NCBI RefSeq assembly: GCF_000353285.1
Contig: NZ_KB731324.1
Coordinates: 2,002,577 to 2,066,576 of the forward strand
Source of the DNA: Leptolyngbya boryana PCC 6306
GTDB lineage: Bacteria > Cyanobacteriota > Cyanobacteriia > Leptolyngbyales > Leptolyngbyaceae
DNA length: 64,000 nt
Direction of reading: 5' to 3'
In this document: in pieces, positions 50,439 to 59,324 of the stretch
Numbering within the stretch: the first letter of the stretch is position 1
How the letters are laid out: each line of letters opens with the position of its first letter
The notes under the pieces: generated by a model
Database searches by the model: none
Told to the model about the DNA's origin: nothing
Seen by the model: the letters and a program-made list of their open reading frames with translations, nothing else
Position numbers and translations under genes: made by a program

Positions 50439-50600
50439 ATGAGACAGGGGTTCGGGAAAGACAAAATCGAACAGCGTTAGGCGAAGTTGGAACAGAAGAA
50501 AGACTTGCTGGTGCGTTTAGGGGAAGAGATTGAATGGGAGAGCTTTCGGGCGAGTTTGGAAACAGTGCATGAGAAGCCGCGAAAAAGCAAGGCGTATTGA
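50439..50600 (+). pseudogene. IS5-type transposase N-terminal fragment
   Basis: Reads MRQGFGKDKIEQR*, then AKLEQKKDLLVRLGEEIEWE and SFRASLETVHEKPRKSKAY before a stop. The pattern K-L-x-x-K-x-D-x-L-V-x-L...W-x-S-F-R...KPRKS is the N-terminus of an IS5-group transposase. An in-frame stop and loss of the catalytic domain make it a relic. It abuts a truncated crtB. Confidence 0.7.
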
Positions 50601-50601
50601 A

Positions 50602-51071
50602 TAGAGTTGGTTGCGTCCCGATGACTGCAAGCGACATCAACCCCACTGTCCCCGCAACTCGGCAGCAAGAGTCATACAAGCTGGCAAAGGTTTCATAACG
50701 ATTCTGACGGAGATCCATTCGCTGACCTTCGATCGGTTCGCGAAAGGGATGGATGTCGATCTCAAATCGTTCGATGCTATCTGTTAAGGCTGCATCGTAA
50801 TCGTCCTGTGGCTGACCCGCAACGCTTCGAGCCGTCTTTCCCATCTGTCTAATGTCAGCAAGGTGGTAGCAGCAGATACAACCCCATCCACTAGTTCATC
50901 CGTGCGCCGACACTAAGCGTAGATTGCCCAGATTGCTTGGCGTTTAAATTGCGGCAGCAGTTGGCTACTGAGATAAAACGTGGTCGAATTCACGCAAGTG
51001 AGTTGACGACAGCGATCGTAAGCATCAGCAATATCAGACGGTGCGTTTTCGGCAAAAGTAAGTTGCAGCAT
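50602..51071 (-). pseudogene. crtB: Phytoene synthase pseudogene
   Basis: Minus strand from ATG 51071: MLQLTFAENAPSDIADAYDR, STTFYLSSQLLPQFKRQAIW, AIYA*CRRTDELVDG, LDRWERRLEAL, then after a frameshift near 50820 QPQDDYDAALTDSIERF, IHPFREPIEGQRMDLRQNRY and YDSCCRVAGTVGLMSLAVIG. These are the phytoene synthase landmarks, including the first Asp-rich DELVD. It has a TAG at 50913-50915 (where Trp is usual), a frameshift, and loses the C-terminal half at the IS fragment. Functional CrtB must be elsewhere. Confidence 0.85.
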
Positions 51072-51077
51072 AGAAGA

Positions 51078-51545
51078 TTAGAGATCAGGGGGCAGAATCA
51101 CACGATCGATGACATGAATGACACCGTTACTTGCTTTCACATCCGTAGAAATGACCGTTGCATCGTTGACCCTAACCTGATTATTTGCCACTTGAACATT
51201 CACCGGACTCCCTTCCACTGATTTCACCTGACCAGAGCGCAGGTTCTTTGACTCTAATGCTCCTGGAACCACATGATAGGTCAGTACTTTTCTCAGTGCT
51301 GCACGATTTTCGGGCTTCAACAACTGTTCGAGCGTTCCTAGAGGCAATGCAGCAAAGGCTTCGTTAGTCGGAGCAAAAACTGTTAACTAAGTCTGCTCAG
51401 ACAGCGTTTTAACCAGTCCTGCGGCTTTGACTGCCTCAACCAGCGTACTGAAGTTTGGATTCGAGGCGGCAATATCAACGATCGTTTGGGGCTGACGAGC
51501 GGAAGCTTGAACGGATGTAGACGCAGTTCATAACACAGTAAATCC
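51078..51545 (-). pseudogene. Fasciclin-domain protein pseudogene
   Basis: The frame reads QPQTIVDIAASNPNFSTLVE, AVKAAGLVKTLSEQT*, LTVFAPTNEAFAALPLGTLE, LTYHVVPGALESKNL, then GVIHVIDRVILPPDL at the stop. This is one complete FAS1 domain with the H-box and YH motif, but with an internal TAG and an in-frame TGA just before the mature start, where the signal peptide should be. Normally an exported adhesion-type protein. Confidence 0.75.
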
Positions 51546-51568
51546 TTGTAGATAACAGCGAAAGATTT

Positions 51569-52018
51569 TTACAGCAAATATCTCAGAGCGATCTGAATCT
51601 TGGTGCTTTCTCCAGCGACGAGAAAGGCAGTGTCTCTGAAACTCGGCGCACGGGTTCCAATTCTCGGATTGCGCGAAAAGCCAAACCCTTCTCTGGGAAT
51701 GCCGAGAAAACCAGTGTTGAGCTTGCCATCGTCGTTAGAGTCATGAATAACAGCAACGGCATATCGTCCCGGTGGCAGTTGATCAAAGGTAGCTGTCGCT
51801 TCTTTAGCTTCAATACAGCGAGAGGCAATGGCGCGATCGCTTTGATTTGGAAAGCCTTGTTCACTCGAAAACAAACTCAGACACAGCGTTCCATTCTGGT
51901 TTCTCAATCCGCTAACCTCAACAGTAAGACGGCTATTAGAAACGGCATCCACAGGTAACGTCATCATCTGTACTCCTAAGATTGATACGATCGCTAAACT
52001 GATCGATTGTCCGTTCAT
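51569..52018 (-). CDS. DUF2141 exported protein
   Basis: 149 aa. N-terminal signal (SISLAIVSILGVQMMTLPVD), then the DUF2141 domain: LTVEVSGLRNQNGTLCLSLF, FDQLPPGRYAVAVIHDSNDD, GKLNTGFLGIPREGFGFSRN. These small beta proteins are periplasmic or envelope proteins of unknown role. Intact among decayed neighbours. Confidence 0.85.
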   Translation of the reverse strand: MNGQSISLAIVSILGVQMMTLPVDAVSNSRLTVEVSGLRNQNGTLCLSLFSSEQGFPNQSDRAIASRCIEAKEATATFDQLPPGRYAVAVIHDSNDDGKLNTGFLGIPREGFGFSRNPRIGTRAPSFRDTAFLVAGESTKIQIALRYLL

Positions 52019-52073
52019 GTCTTTCTCCTGGTAGAATCTCCGTGAACTTGCTTCAGAAACTATTTCGGCATCC

Positions 52074-52565
52074 TTAGTCTTTTTGAATTAAGTAACCGTC
52101 TTCCATCTCGATAATTCGGTCAGCAATATCAAGAATGCGATTGTCGTGTGTAACAAGCAAAATTGTGCAGCCTTGCTCTTGAGCAAGCCGTTGCATCAGT
52201 TCGACCACATCGCGTCCTGATTTCTTATCGAGTGCAGCCGTGGGTTCATCTGCGAGAATAATCTTAGGATTCGCTACGAGCGCGCGGGCAATGGCGACCC
52301 GCTGCTTCTGCCCGCCAGAGAGACTATCTAGATAGTAAGTGGTGCGCTCTCTTAGTCCAACCGTCTCCAGCATTTGTTGTGCTTTCTGCTGGCGATCGCG
52401 CCAAGGAATCTGGGGATGCAACTCCAGCGTCATCTCTACATTCTCTTGAGCCGTTAAGCTATTGAGTAGATTGTATGCTTGAAAAATGTAGCCAATTTGC
52501 CGTCTTGCCTGAACTAACTGCGATCGTGTTGCTCCACACAGTTCTTGATCCATCGCCTTCAGCAA
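52074..52565 (-). pseudogene. N-terminally truncated DevA/MacB-type ABC ATPase
   Basis: 163 codons remain. Q-loop region RRQIGYIFQAYNLLNSLTAQ, signature LSGGQKQRVAIARALVANPK, Walker B IILADEPTAALD and the switch His in LLVTHDNRILD are present; the first ~75 residues with the Walker A loop are gone. The sequence resembles DevA, the ATPase of the DevBCA heterocyst-glycolipid type exporter. No DevB or DevC beside it. It meets the equally truncated kinase gene head to head. Confidence 0.8.
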
Positions 52566-53330
52566 TCAATTCCGCTTGATCCACTCGGTCTGAATCTCAG
52601 CAACCCCATTCGATTTATCATCTTTACGCTTGCCATCTACACGGCTGCCAGTTTCTTCACGGTCATGCTCAGCCAGATGATTGTGGTGCAACAGAAAAGC
52701 GATCAGAAGATCGAAGAACTGACCGAACAAGTTGAATCTTTAGCCGCTACCCTAGAGCGAACCCGGATTGCACGAGAAATTCATGACTCGCTCGGACATA
52801 CCTTAACCGATTTAGATACCCAGCTTGCGGTTGCTCAAACCCTACGATCGCACAATCTCGATCAATCGTTTCAAGCTGTCGATACCGCAAAACGATTAGC
52901 GCGACAGTGCATCGAGGATGTGAGTCAAGCTCTCGATCGAATGCGTCAATCTGACTTCGATCTGAATCACGCCTTGGTTGCGCTCCTCGAACAACTCAGA
53001 CAAACTTCAACAGTTCAAGTGCAATGGAAAGTAAACTTGCCGCATCTCCCTGTTTATCAGAGCTATCAAGTGTACTGCATTGTAAAAGAAGGATTGATGA
53101 ATGTTCAGAAACATGCCCAAGCAACTCACGTTTACTTTTCTGCCGATCAAACACCAACAGGTCTAATGCTCAATCTCAAAGATGATGGAATTGGATTTGA
53201 TGCAACAACACTCAAGCCAGGATTTGGACTTCAGGGTATGATCGAGCGAGTTCAACTGTTGCGCGGACAGTTCGAGTTACAAACCGCACCTACTCAAGGG
53301 ACTCAAATCTCGATCATACTGCCGCTATGA
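52545..53330 (+). CDS. NarL-type histidine kinase, N-terminally truncated
   Basis: 261 aa if the TTG at 52545 is used. One membrane segment remains (PIRFIIFTLAIYTAASFFTV), then HisKA_3 with H80 in TRIAREIHDSLGHTLTDLD, and HATPase with EGLMNVQKHAQATHVYF, LKDDGIGFD and GFGLQGMIERVQLL. Relatives have a longer N-terminal sensor region, so 5' sequence is probably lost. Paired by overlap with the response regulator at 53327. Confidence 0.75.
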   Translation: MIHRLQQSIPLDPLGLNLSNPIRFIIFTLAIYTAASFFTVMLSQMIVVQQKSDQKIEELTEQVESLAATLERTRIAREIHDSLGHTLTDLDTQLAVAQTLRSHNLDQSFQAVDTAKRLARQCIEDVSQALDRMRQSDFDLNHALVALLEQLRQTSTVQVQWKVNLPHLPVYQSYQVYCIVKEGLMNVQKHAQATHVYFSADQTPTGLMLNLKDDGIGFDATTLKPGFGLQGMIERVQLLRGQFELQTAPTQGTQISIILPL

Positions 53331-53953
53331 TTCGTCTATTGCTTGTCGATGACCAGGAAATTTTCCGGCAAGGACTCGCGACCATGCTTTCAGTCGAAGC
53401 AGATCTGGAAATTGCGGGTCATGCAGCCAATGGACAAGAAGCGATCGAGGCAGCAAAGCATTTACAACCCGATGTGATTCTGATGGATGTGCGAATGCCC
53501 GTTTGTGATGGCGTACAAGCTACCCAAGAAATTCATCAGTACTATCCGTGGATTCGGATTTTAGTCCTCACCACCTTCGATGACGATGAGTACATTCTGC
53601 GATCGCTTCAAGTCGGGGCACTCGGATATCTCTTGAAGCGGACTCCTGCCCCTGAAATTGCGACTGCAATCCGATCGGTCGCTCAAGGATATAGCCAACT
53701 TGGACCGACGATTGCACCCAAAGCTTTTTCTCAACTGAAACCACTGTCCTCGAACTACCATCTCGACGAATTAAGCAAACGTGAAATTGAAGTATTGAAA
53801 CGAGTAGGTGAGGGGAAGAACAATCAAGAGATTGCACAGGAGCTTTTCCTCAGCGAAGGAACCGTCAAAAATCATGTGACTCAAATTTTGAGCAAGTTAG
53901 GAATGCGCGATCGAGTAGCAGCAGCACTGTGGGCGCAGCGGAATTTGATCTAA
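53327..53953 (+). CDS. NarL/FixJ-family response regulator
   Basis: 208 aa, complete. Receiver with DD at 8-9, phospho-acceptor D54 in ILMDVRMP, and a Thr/Lys end (LTTFDDD, YLLKR). C-terminal LuxR HTH: LSKREIEVLKRVGEGKNNQE followed by IAQELFLSEGTVKNHVTQIL. Its ATG overlaps the kinase stop (ATGA). Still intact although the kinase lacks its sensor end. Confidence 0.9.
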   Translation: MIRLLLVDDQEIFRQGLATMLSVEADLEIAGHAANGQEAIEAAKHLQPDVILMDVRMPVCDGVQATQEIHQYYPWIRILVLTTFDDDEYILRSLQVGALGYLLKRTPAPEIATAIRSVAQGYSQLGPTIAPKAFSQLKPLSSNYHLDELSKREIEVLKRVGEGKNNQEIAQELFLSEGTVKNHVTQILSKLGMRDRVAAALWAQRNLI

Positions 53954-53959
53954 GGATAT

Positions 53960-54112
53960 CGGAAGTTTCTCTACATCACAAAATTTTGGCAGAAGACGAT
54001 CCACGGATGAAAGCGTTGTGGGAATGGCATGCCGCTAAAGAACTCGAATACAAAAGCGTTGCCTTCGAGCTGTTCCAACCCGTCAGATTTAGAATATTGC
54101 CCGAATTGCAAA
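53960..54112 (+). pseudogene. Fragment of a COG3687-type metal-dependent hydrolase gene
   Basis: SEVSLHHKILAEDDPRMKAL then WEWHAAKELEYKSVAFELFQ matches the helical WEWHAAEE..HKSVAFDV block of the predicted metal-dependent hydrolase family (PF10118). Neither a start nor the rest of the domain is present. Another relic of this decayed stretch. Confidence 0.55.
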
Positions 54113-54268
54113 GGCTGCTAAAAACTAAAAAAGGTATTCATAGCTTTTTATAGGAGCTACTGCCTTTAAAGGCTGTGAATACGCCCTTAATATTGCACTC
54201 CCGCTATTCATTACAAACAGCTTTAGAGATGATTTAGGGACGCTCCCAAGCTTGATCGCTGAAAGGTA

Positions 54269-54341
54269 TGGAGCTAAGGGGATTCGAACCCCTGACCCCT
54301 TCAATGCCATTGAAGTGCGCTACCAACTGCGCTATAGCCCC
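54269..54341 (-). tRNA. tRNA-Ala (anticodon GGC)
   Basis: 73 nt on the minus strand: acceptor GGGGCTA with TAGCTCC plus A; D arm; anticodon arm CTTCA/TGAAG with loop ATGGCAT, anticodon GGC; T arm GGGGTTCGAATCCCC. Intact. A partial copy of its 3' half is at 45191-45236. Confidence 0.95.
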
Positions 54342-54367
54342 CCAAGCTATTATTTATCCTACTGCAT

Positions 54368-54853
54368 TTACTCCGGTAGAGTTGCAAAAACTTGTTCAAC
54401 AATTTGTTTCGTTTTCTCTTCTAACTGATTCCAATCGACATCGCCTGTTTCATCAATCAAATGGGTATCGATATCAACGGGATGCTCATCCAGCATGGGA
54501 GAGCGAAAACAAATTCGGTAGCATAATTCCCACAGATCGACTTTGATTTGGCGATCGTCTTTCTCTAAATGCAACTCATATCCAGGATATGGTGAAGGCA
54601 TCTGAGACAATTCGGCTTCAATCTCTGCGGTCTGCTCTGGTGAAGCCGTCTCAAGCTGTTGTCGAAGCTGCAAAACTCTGGCTTTCGTCTCATCTGAAAT
54701 GTCATCTGCCCAGATTTGCACATCCTGATATGTTCCTCGCCAGGTAGAACTGTCTAACTGCTTGCGAAGATTATCAATCAGGCGGATAAAAGCAGGCTGC
54801 ATTAGAAGTTCTGCCTGCTGCCAGGTTTCGATCGTTGCAAATTTAGGCTTCAT
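54368..54853 (-). CDS. Conserved hypothetical protein
   Basis: 161 aa, soluble, acidic. Starts MKPKFATIETWQQAELLMQP; central YPGYELHLEKDDRQIKVDLW and ELCYRICFRSP; C-terminal helix QLEEKTKQIVEQVF. Looks like a conserved cyanobacterial protein of unknown role. Divergent from fmt. Confidence 0.65.
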   Translation of the reverse strand: MKPKFATIETWQQAELLMQPAFIRLIDNLRKQLDSSTWRGTYQDVQIWADDISDETKARVLQLRQQLETASPEQTAEIEAELSQMPSPYPGYELHLEKDDRQIKVDLWELCYRICFRSPMLDEHPVDIDTHLIDETGDVDWNQLEEKTKQIVEQVFATLPE

Positions 54854-54912
54854 GAGTTCAAAATATCAGCTTGAATTAGTGTAAGCGTCTGTCGGGAGCG
54901 AGACTCAAATTG

Positions 54913-55875
54913 ATGAAAATTGTATTCTTTGGAACGCCTCAATTCGCAGTGCCCACGTTGGAAGCATTGCTGAAATCCAACTCGTTTGAGGTCGCGGCTG
55001 TCGTGACTCAGCCTGATAAACGGCGGGGGCGGGGAAATGAACTGTCGCCTTCGCCGATTAAAGCGATCGCGCTTTCACACGAAATTCCCGTCTTGCAGCC
55101 GAAGAGTATTAAAAAAGATGTAGAGGGATTAGAGTATTTGCGATCGCTCAACGCAGATGCCTTTGTCGTCGTTGCATACGGGCAAATTCTGTCGCAGGAA
55201 ATTCTAGATATGCCGCGATTGGGCTGTGTGAACGTTCATGGCTCGATTTTGCCGAAATATCGCGGAGCTGCTCCGATTCAATGGTGTTTGTATCACGGAG
55301 AGGCAGAAACCGGAATTACAACGATGCTGATGGATGCGGGCATGGATACAGGGGCAATGTTATTGATTGCGAAAACAGCGATCGCGCCGTTTGATAGCGC
55401 GCATGATTTGGCAGTTCGTCTCAGTACAATTGGCGCTGATTTGCTAGTGGAAACCTTGTTGAAATTTCCGGAAATTACACCGATTCCACAAGACAACGAA
55501 CAAGCCACTTATGCGCCCTTGATTAAAAAGCCGGATTACGAATTGGACTGGTCAAGAAGTGCGATCGAGCTTCACAATCAGATTCGAGGGTTTTACCCAA
55601 ATTGCAACACTCAGTTTCGAGGAACTGGGCTGAAAGTAATGCAGACAATTCCGCTTGAAGGAGAGTTTTTGAATGAATTTGAGGAATTGCGCGCGTTAAA
55701 CTTGCCGACTGGAACACCCGGCGAAGTGGTCGAAATTGTCAAAAATTGGGGAGCCGTGATTCAGACTGGAGCAGGGGCATTACTGCTCAAAGAAGTGCAG
55801 CTAGCCGGGAAACGCGCCCAGTCTGGATGGGAGTTTGCGAATGGAATGCGGATTACCATCGGTGAAAAACTCTAA
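54913..55875 (+). CDS. fmt: Methionyl-tRNA formyltransferase
   Basis: 320 aa from ATG 54913 (an in-frame TTG precedes it). [29 protein letters not shown], and the catalytic block [18 protein letters not shown] (Asn-His, then Asp in [15 protein letters not shown]). The C-terminal OB-like domain ends [18 protein letters not shown]. Transfers formyl from 10-formyl-THF to Met-tRNAi for translation start. Full length. Confidence 0.95.
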   Translation: MKIVFFGTPQFAVPTLEALLKSNSFEVAAVVTQPDKRRGRGNELSPSPIKAIALSHEIPVLQPKSIKKDVEGLEYLRSLNADAFVVVAYGQILSQEILDMPRLGCVNVHGSILPKYRGAAPIQWCLYHGEAETGITTMLMDAGMDTGAMLLIAKTAIAPFDSAHDLAVRLSTIGADLLVETLLKFPEITPIPQDNEQATYAPLIKKPDYELDWSRSAIELHNQIRGFYPNCNTQFRGTGLKVMQTIPLEGEFLNEFEELRALNLPTGTPGEVVEIVKNWGAVIQTGAGALLLKEVQLAGKRAQSGWEFANGMRITIGEKL

Positions 55876-55881
55876 GCAACG

Positions 55882-57165
55882 CTAGAGCGACTCGATCGCG
55901 TCCGCAGGCCCTAATAATGAAATGTAAGGTTCACCAAAATACCGACCAGCAATTTCTTGGGCGGCCTCTGCGGAAACCTTCGCGATCGCGTCTTGAAACT
56001 GACTGTCGAATTCCACCCCTAAACCTAGCGTTTCATACCAGCCAAAAATTTGCGCCAGTTGCGAATTAGTTTGTTTGCCAAGCGCGTATTGTCCGAGTAA
56101 TTTGTTTTTGGCGACTTGGATTTCTTCCGCGCTCAGCGGTGCATCACACAGTCGATCGACTTCTGTCTTTAAACCAGACAGCGCGATCGCAGTATTGGTG
56201 GGTGCAGTGCCCATGTAGGTGACAAAGTACGACGTATCTAATCGAGTCGGATAGAAGGCTGAGACTTCGTAAGCTAAGCCTCTTTTTTCTCGCAGTTCCA
56301 CGAATAGCCGACTGGATAATCCATTGCCCAGATAGGTATTCAGCAATTTCAACGCAGCATAGTCTTCCATCGTTTCGGGCGTAACAGAAGGTGCAAGATA
56401 GCCCAGAATGACGATCGATTGCTGTGTATCCTGTGGAACAGCGTTGCGAGTCGGATTAGAAGCGACGATCGGTAAATTCAGATTCGGCAAGGGAACTAAG
56501 GGCGCACGCCAACTGCCGAGAATGTCTTCAACTTGTGAGACTGCTTCTTCGGGTGTAATTCGTCCTGCAATGCTAATTGTCAGATTATCCGGACGAAAAT
56601 GGGTTTGATAGTAGTGCTGTAAATCTTCGCGCTTTAGATTGGCAACGGTTTCGGCTGAGCCTAAGCCTGAGAGTGCGTAAGGATGATCCCCATACATGGC
56701 ATGGCGTAAGCGATCGAGTGCCACTGTAAAAGGTTGTTCTTGTTGAGAGCGAATTGCCTGTAACGCTAAGCGACGTTCGAGTTCAACTTCTGATTCTGGA
56801 AAAGTTGCCGATCGCAGTAGTTCTCCTGCTAATTTCAACATTTCGGGAAAATCAGCAGAAACCGTTTTGATGCTGAGCAAAAAGTAATCTGAAGCCGCAT
56901 CCGTACTCAGGCTCGCTCCGATCGATTCAACGCGTTCGGCAATTTCTAGAGACGAATGGTTTTCGGTGCCCTTCGTCATCACAGCGGCAACGAGGTGGGA
57001 GAGTCCAGCTTGCTCGATCGACTCCCAACGGCTACCCGCTTTGAAGAAAAGCCGCGCTGCAATGATGTCAGCAGACGGATTTTCAGTGACCAGCACGGTG
57101 ATGCCATTGTCTAAAACCGTGCGATGAATGATGCGATTATGGGGCAAAGCAATAGTTGAAGTCAC
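55882..57165 (-). CDS. M16 peptidase-like protein lacking the zinc motif
   Basis: 427 aa. The M16 fold is clear (NGITVLVTENPSADIIAARL, DNLTISIAGRITPEEAV, GNGLSSRLFVELREKRGLAY), but where active members have HxxEH this one reads LSHLVAAVMTKGTEN, so the Glu-His pair is missing. It is the non-catalytic half of a two-gene processing-peptidase pair with 57300-58727. The R/Y pair needed for substrate binding (RGLAYEVSAFY) is kept. Confidence 0.85.
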   Translation of the reverse strand: MTSTIALPHNRIIHRTVLDNGITVLVTENPSADIIAARLFFKAGSRWESIEQAGLSHLVAAVMTKGTENHSSLEIAERVESIGASLSTDAASDYFLLSIKTVSADFPEMLKLAGELLRSATFPESEVELERRLALQAIRSQQEQPFTVALDRLRHAMYGDHPYALSGLGSAETVANLKREDLQHYYQTHFRPDNLTISIAGRITPEEAVSQVEDILGSWRAPLVPLPNLNLPIVASNPTRNAVPQDTQQSIVILGYLAPSVTPETMEDYAALKLLNTYLGNGLSSRLFVELREKRGLAYEVSAFYPTRLDTSYFVTYMGTAPTNTAIALSGLKTEVDRLCDAPLSAEEIQVAKNKLLGQYALGKQTNSQLAQIFGWYETLGLGVEFDSQFQDAIAKVSAEAAQEIAGRYFGEPYISLLGPADAIESL

Positions 57166-57299
57166 GATCGTTCTTAAAATTGACGTGTGTTGATTTTAGC
57201 AATCGGTCGGGAATCTGCCTTCTCGAATCGATTCGCGGCGACTCAAATCAAGTCTGTCTTGATAGACTCGAAGCGCGAATTCGATGAGCAATGCGATCA

Positions 57300-58727
57300 T
57301 CAGTCGCCCGGTGTGACAACGATCGCCGCATAGTGATAAGGCGAAAGATATTGGCTGGCTAAATCGCGCAAGTCTTCAACCGTAAAGGACTGAATCAGAT
57401 GCGGATAAGCCGCAGCAGCAGTAATTTCTGCCAGCGAATGGTAGTAACCATAGAGTCCGGCAAGTTGTCCAGGCGTTTCGATCGAGAACGCATAATCGTT
57501 ACACAAAAGCCGCTTGGCGCGATCGAGTTCGGCTTGAGAAATGGGAACCGTCATCAATTGCGATAAGCGATCGCAGATCAAGGCTTCTACCCGTTGGAGA
57601 TCATCGGCATCTAGCCAAGCCGCGATCGTAAACAAACTGGAATCGCGTTGAAGTGAGAAACTACAGTCAATTCCTTGAACTAAATGTCGCTCTTCTCGAA
57701 GCTCTTGTACCAACCGCGAGGTGCGTCCTGCTCCTAAAACGGCTGAGATCAAGTCGAGTCCACATGCTGCTCTGAGCGGATCTTGCTGATTTGCTTGTTC
57801 AAAGCGTTTCCAGGGGAGCGTTTCGTCAACTTGCCCTACCGGAGCTTCCACGCCTGGAGCCATCCAAGCCATTAATAATCTTGCCTGTTCTAAGCGAGGC
57901 AACTGAATTTCTTCACGGCGAATCGTTGTAATCGGGGGTTCTGCCTCGGCGATGTGAATTCGACATGCGTCTGCCTCTGGGAAGGTGTGAAAGGCTTGCT
58001 CGACTTGCTGTTTCACATGGTCTAGTCGAATGTCGCCTGTGACAACGACCGTCATATTTTCAGGCTGATAATGGGTGCGATGGAACGATCGCATTTCTGC
58101 CGCGGAGCGTCTCATCAGGCTTTCTTCTGTACCCAAAATCGATCGCCCATACGGATGCCGTTGATAAACTAATTCCGCGAGAAATTGAAATGCGATCGCG
58201 TCTGGATTGTCATAAGTCTGCAAAATTTCTTCTAAAACGACTTCCCGTTCTCGCTCAAATTCGTCTTCGGGGATCGCGGCATTTAAGAGAAGTTCGCCCA
58301 GATATGGCAGGGTGTCGGCAAAGTCTTGTGCCGCAGTCGTCATGTAGAAATGCGCGTAATCATAGCTCGTTGCAGCATTCGTCATGCCGCCCCGTTTCTC
58401 GATCGCTTGATCAAATTCGCCCGGTGCAATTTTCTCGGTTCCTTTGAAAATCATATGTTCGAGAAAATGCGCCATGCCTGACCATTCATCCGGTTCTACA
58501 ATCGAGCCTGCATTCACCCAGACATCGATCGCAGCAATCCCGGTCGTCGGCAAGTCATGATGAATCAGCGTTAAACCATTGTCGAAGCGATGAACAGTCG
58601 CAGGCACGAAAAGAGCGTTTTGGGGCGATCGATAAATGTTCAAGGGCTTAATTGAAGAACGAAGGTTTGGGGATCGATTTCTTAAGAAAGCAGATTGTGA
58701 TCTAGAAAACTGACAAGCCTGCTTCAA
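57300..58727 (-). CDS. M16 zinc peptidase, catalytic subunit type
   Basis: 475 aa. NGLTLIHHDLPTTGIAAIDV, then the zinc site HFLEHMIFKG with the distal Glu in EREREVVLEEILQTYDN. A later DNMTV-type strand (PENMTVVVTGDIRLDHVKQQ) and AGRTSRLVQELREERHLVQG. The first ~35 residues are basic and not conserved; the true start may be later. Upstream of the motif-less partner with a 135-bp gap. Confidence 0.85.
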   Translation of the reverse strand: MKQACQFSRSQSAFLRNRSPNLRSSIKPLNIYRSPQNALFVPATVHRFDNGLTLIHHDLPTTGIAAIDVWVNAGSIVEPDEWSGMAHFLEHMIFKGTEKIAPGEFDQAIEKRGGMTNAATSYDYAHFYMTTAAQDFADTLPYLGELLLNAAIPEDEFEREREVVLEEILQTYDNPDAIAFQFLAELVYQRHPYGRSILGTEESLMRRSAAEMRSFHRTHYQPENMTVVVTGDIRLDHVKQQVEQAFHTFPEADACRIHIAEAEPPITTIRREEIQLPRLEQARLLMAWMAPGVEAPVGQVDETLPWKRFEQANQQDPLRAACGLDLISAVLGAGRTSRLVQELREERHLVQGIDCSFSLQRDSSLFTIAAWLDADDLQRVEALICDRLSQLMTVPISQAELDRAKRLLCNDYAFSIETPGQLAGLYGYYHSLAEITAAAAYPHLIQSFTVEDLRDLASQYLSPYHYAAIVVTPGD

Positions 58728-58914
58728 ATATGAAAAGCTTAAGAATCATGCAACATCTTTGAATAATTCAGGATGAATTTCTTGCGTCAAAGTGCAGAAG
58801 ATAAATCGTTCAAAAGATAGATCTCAATTAGATCATTCATTGCACAAAACCCATTGCAAAACACAGTTCAGAATATATTTTTGATAAAACGTAACCTTCG
58901 GGATACAGACGTTT

Positions 58915-59095
58915 AAAAATAAAAACTCCCCTACTAGATTCTAGTAAGGGATCAAGAAGTAGGATACCGCAACGCCGTCTTACCTCAGTTTTTGACCTGG
59001 TTAAAACCAGGTGGGTGTCGAAGTGGCGGATATAAAGTTTCCGGGTACAAGCCCGGTCTACTGCCATCAGCCTTTGTAGACTCCCAGATTCAAAA
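58915..59095 (-). ncRNA. Candidate structured RNA near purK (possibly 6S RNA)
   Basis: On the minus strand about 180 nt folds densely: an apical hairpin ACCTGGTT/AACCAGGT (58994-59011), CCGGG/CCCGG pairing near 59040-59056, complementary GGGA.../...TCCC ends, and a terminator TACTAGA/TCTAGTA with flanking CCC/GGG (58925-58950) before a T-rich tail. Length and rod shape suit 6S RNA, and I recall 6S lying near purK in cyanobacteria; here one GNAT gene separates them. The 87-aa frame across it is disregarded. Confidence 0.45.
58921..58950 (-). terminator. Terminator of the candidate RNA
   Basis: Minus-strand stem with TACTAGA and TCTAGTA plus CCC/GGG, followed by AGTTTTTATTTTT. A clear intrinsic terminator, showing that something is transcribed leftwards from the 59.1-kb side. 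58740-58914 holds nothing else recognisable. Confidence 0.75.
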
Positions 59096-59324
59096 AACAT
59101 AGATCATAAAACATTGTTGGCAGTCACCAACGCCGCAGCAAATCCTTCACTTATTCTAGCGGGTCAATCCGAAGTTGGGAAGCAGGGAGATTTTGGATAA
59201 AGAGAGGAAATCAGTTTTGGCAGCGATCGCCCATCTAGAGGGATGGAATGTCTTTGCGAGGTTGCAACTTTAGCCCTCTAACCGAGATTAGCCGTTCGCC
59301 GATTTGTCAGAGCTTCAAATCGCA

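Noticed and set aside
58837-59100. Minus-strand open frame of 87 codons
   Set aside because: It lies exactly over a structured, terminator-ended RNA candidate; translation has no domain and begins in an A/T run.
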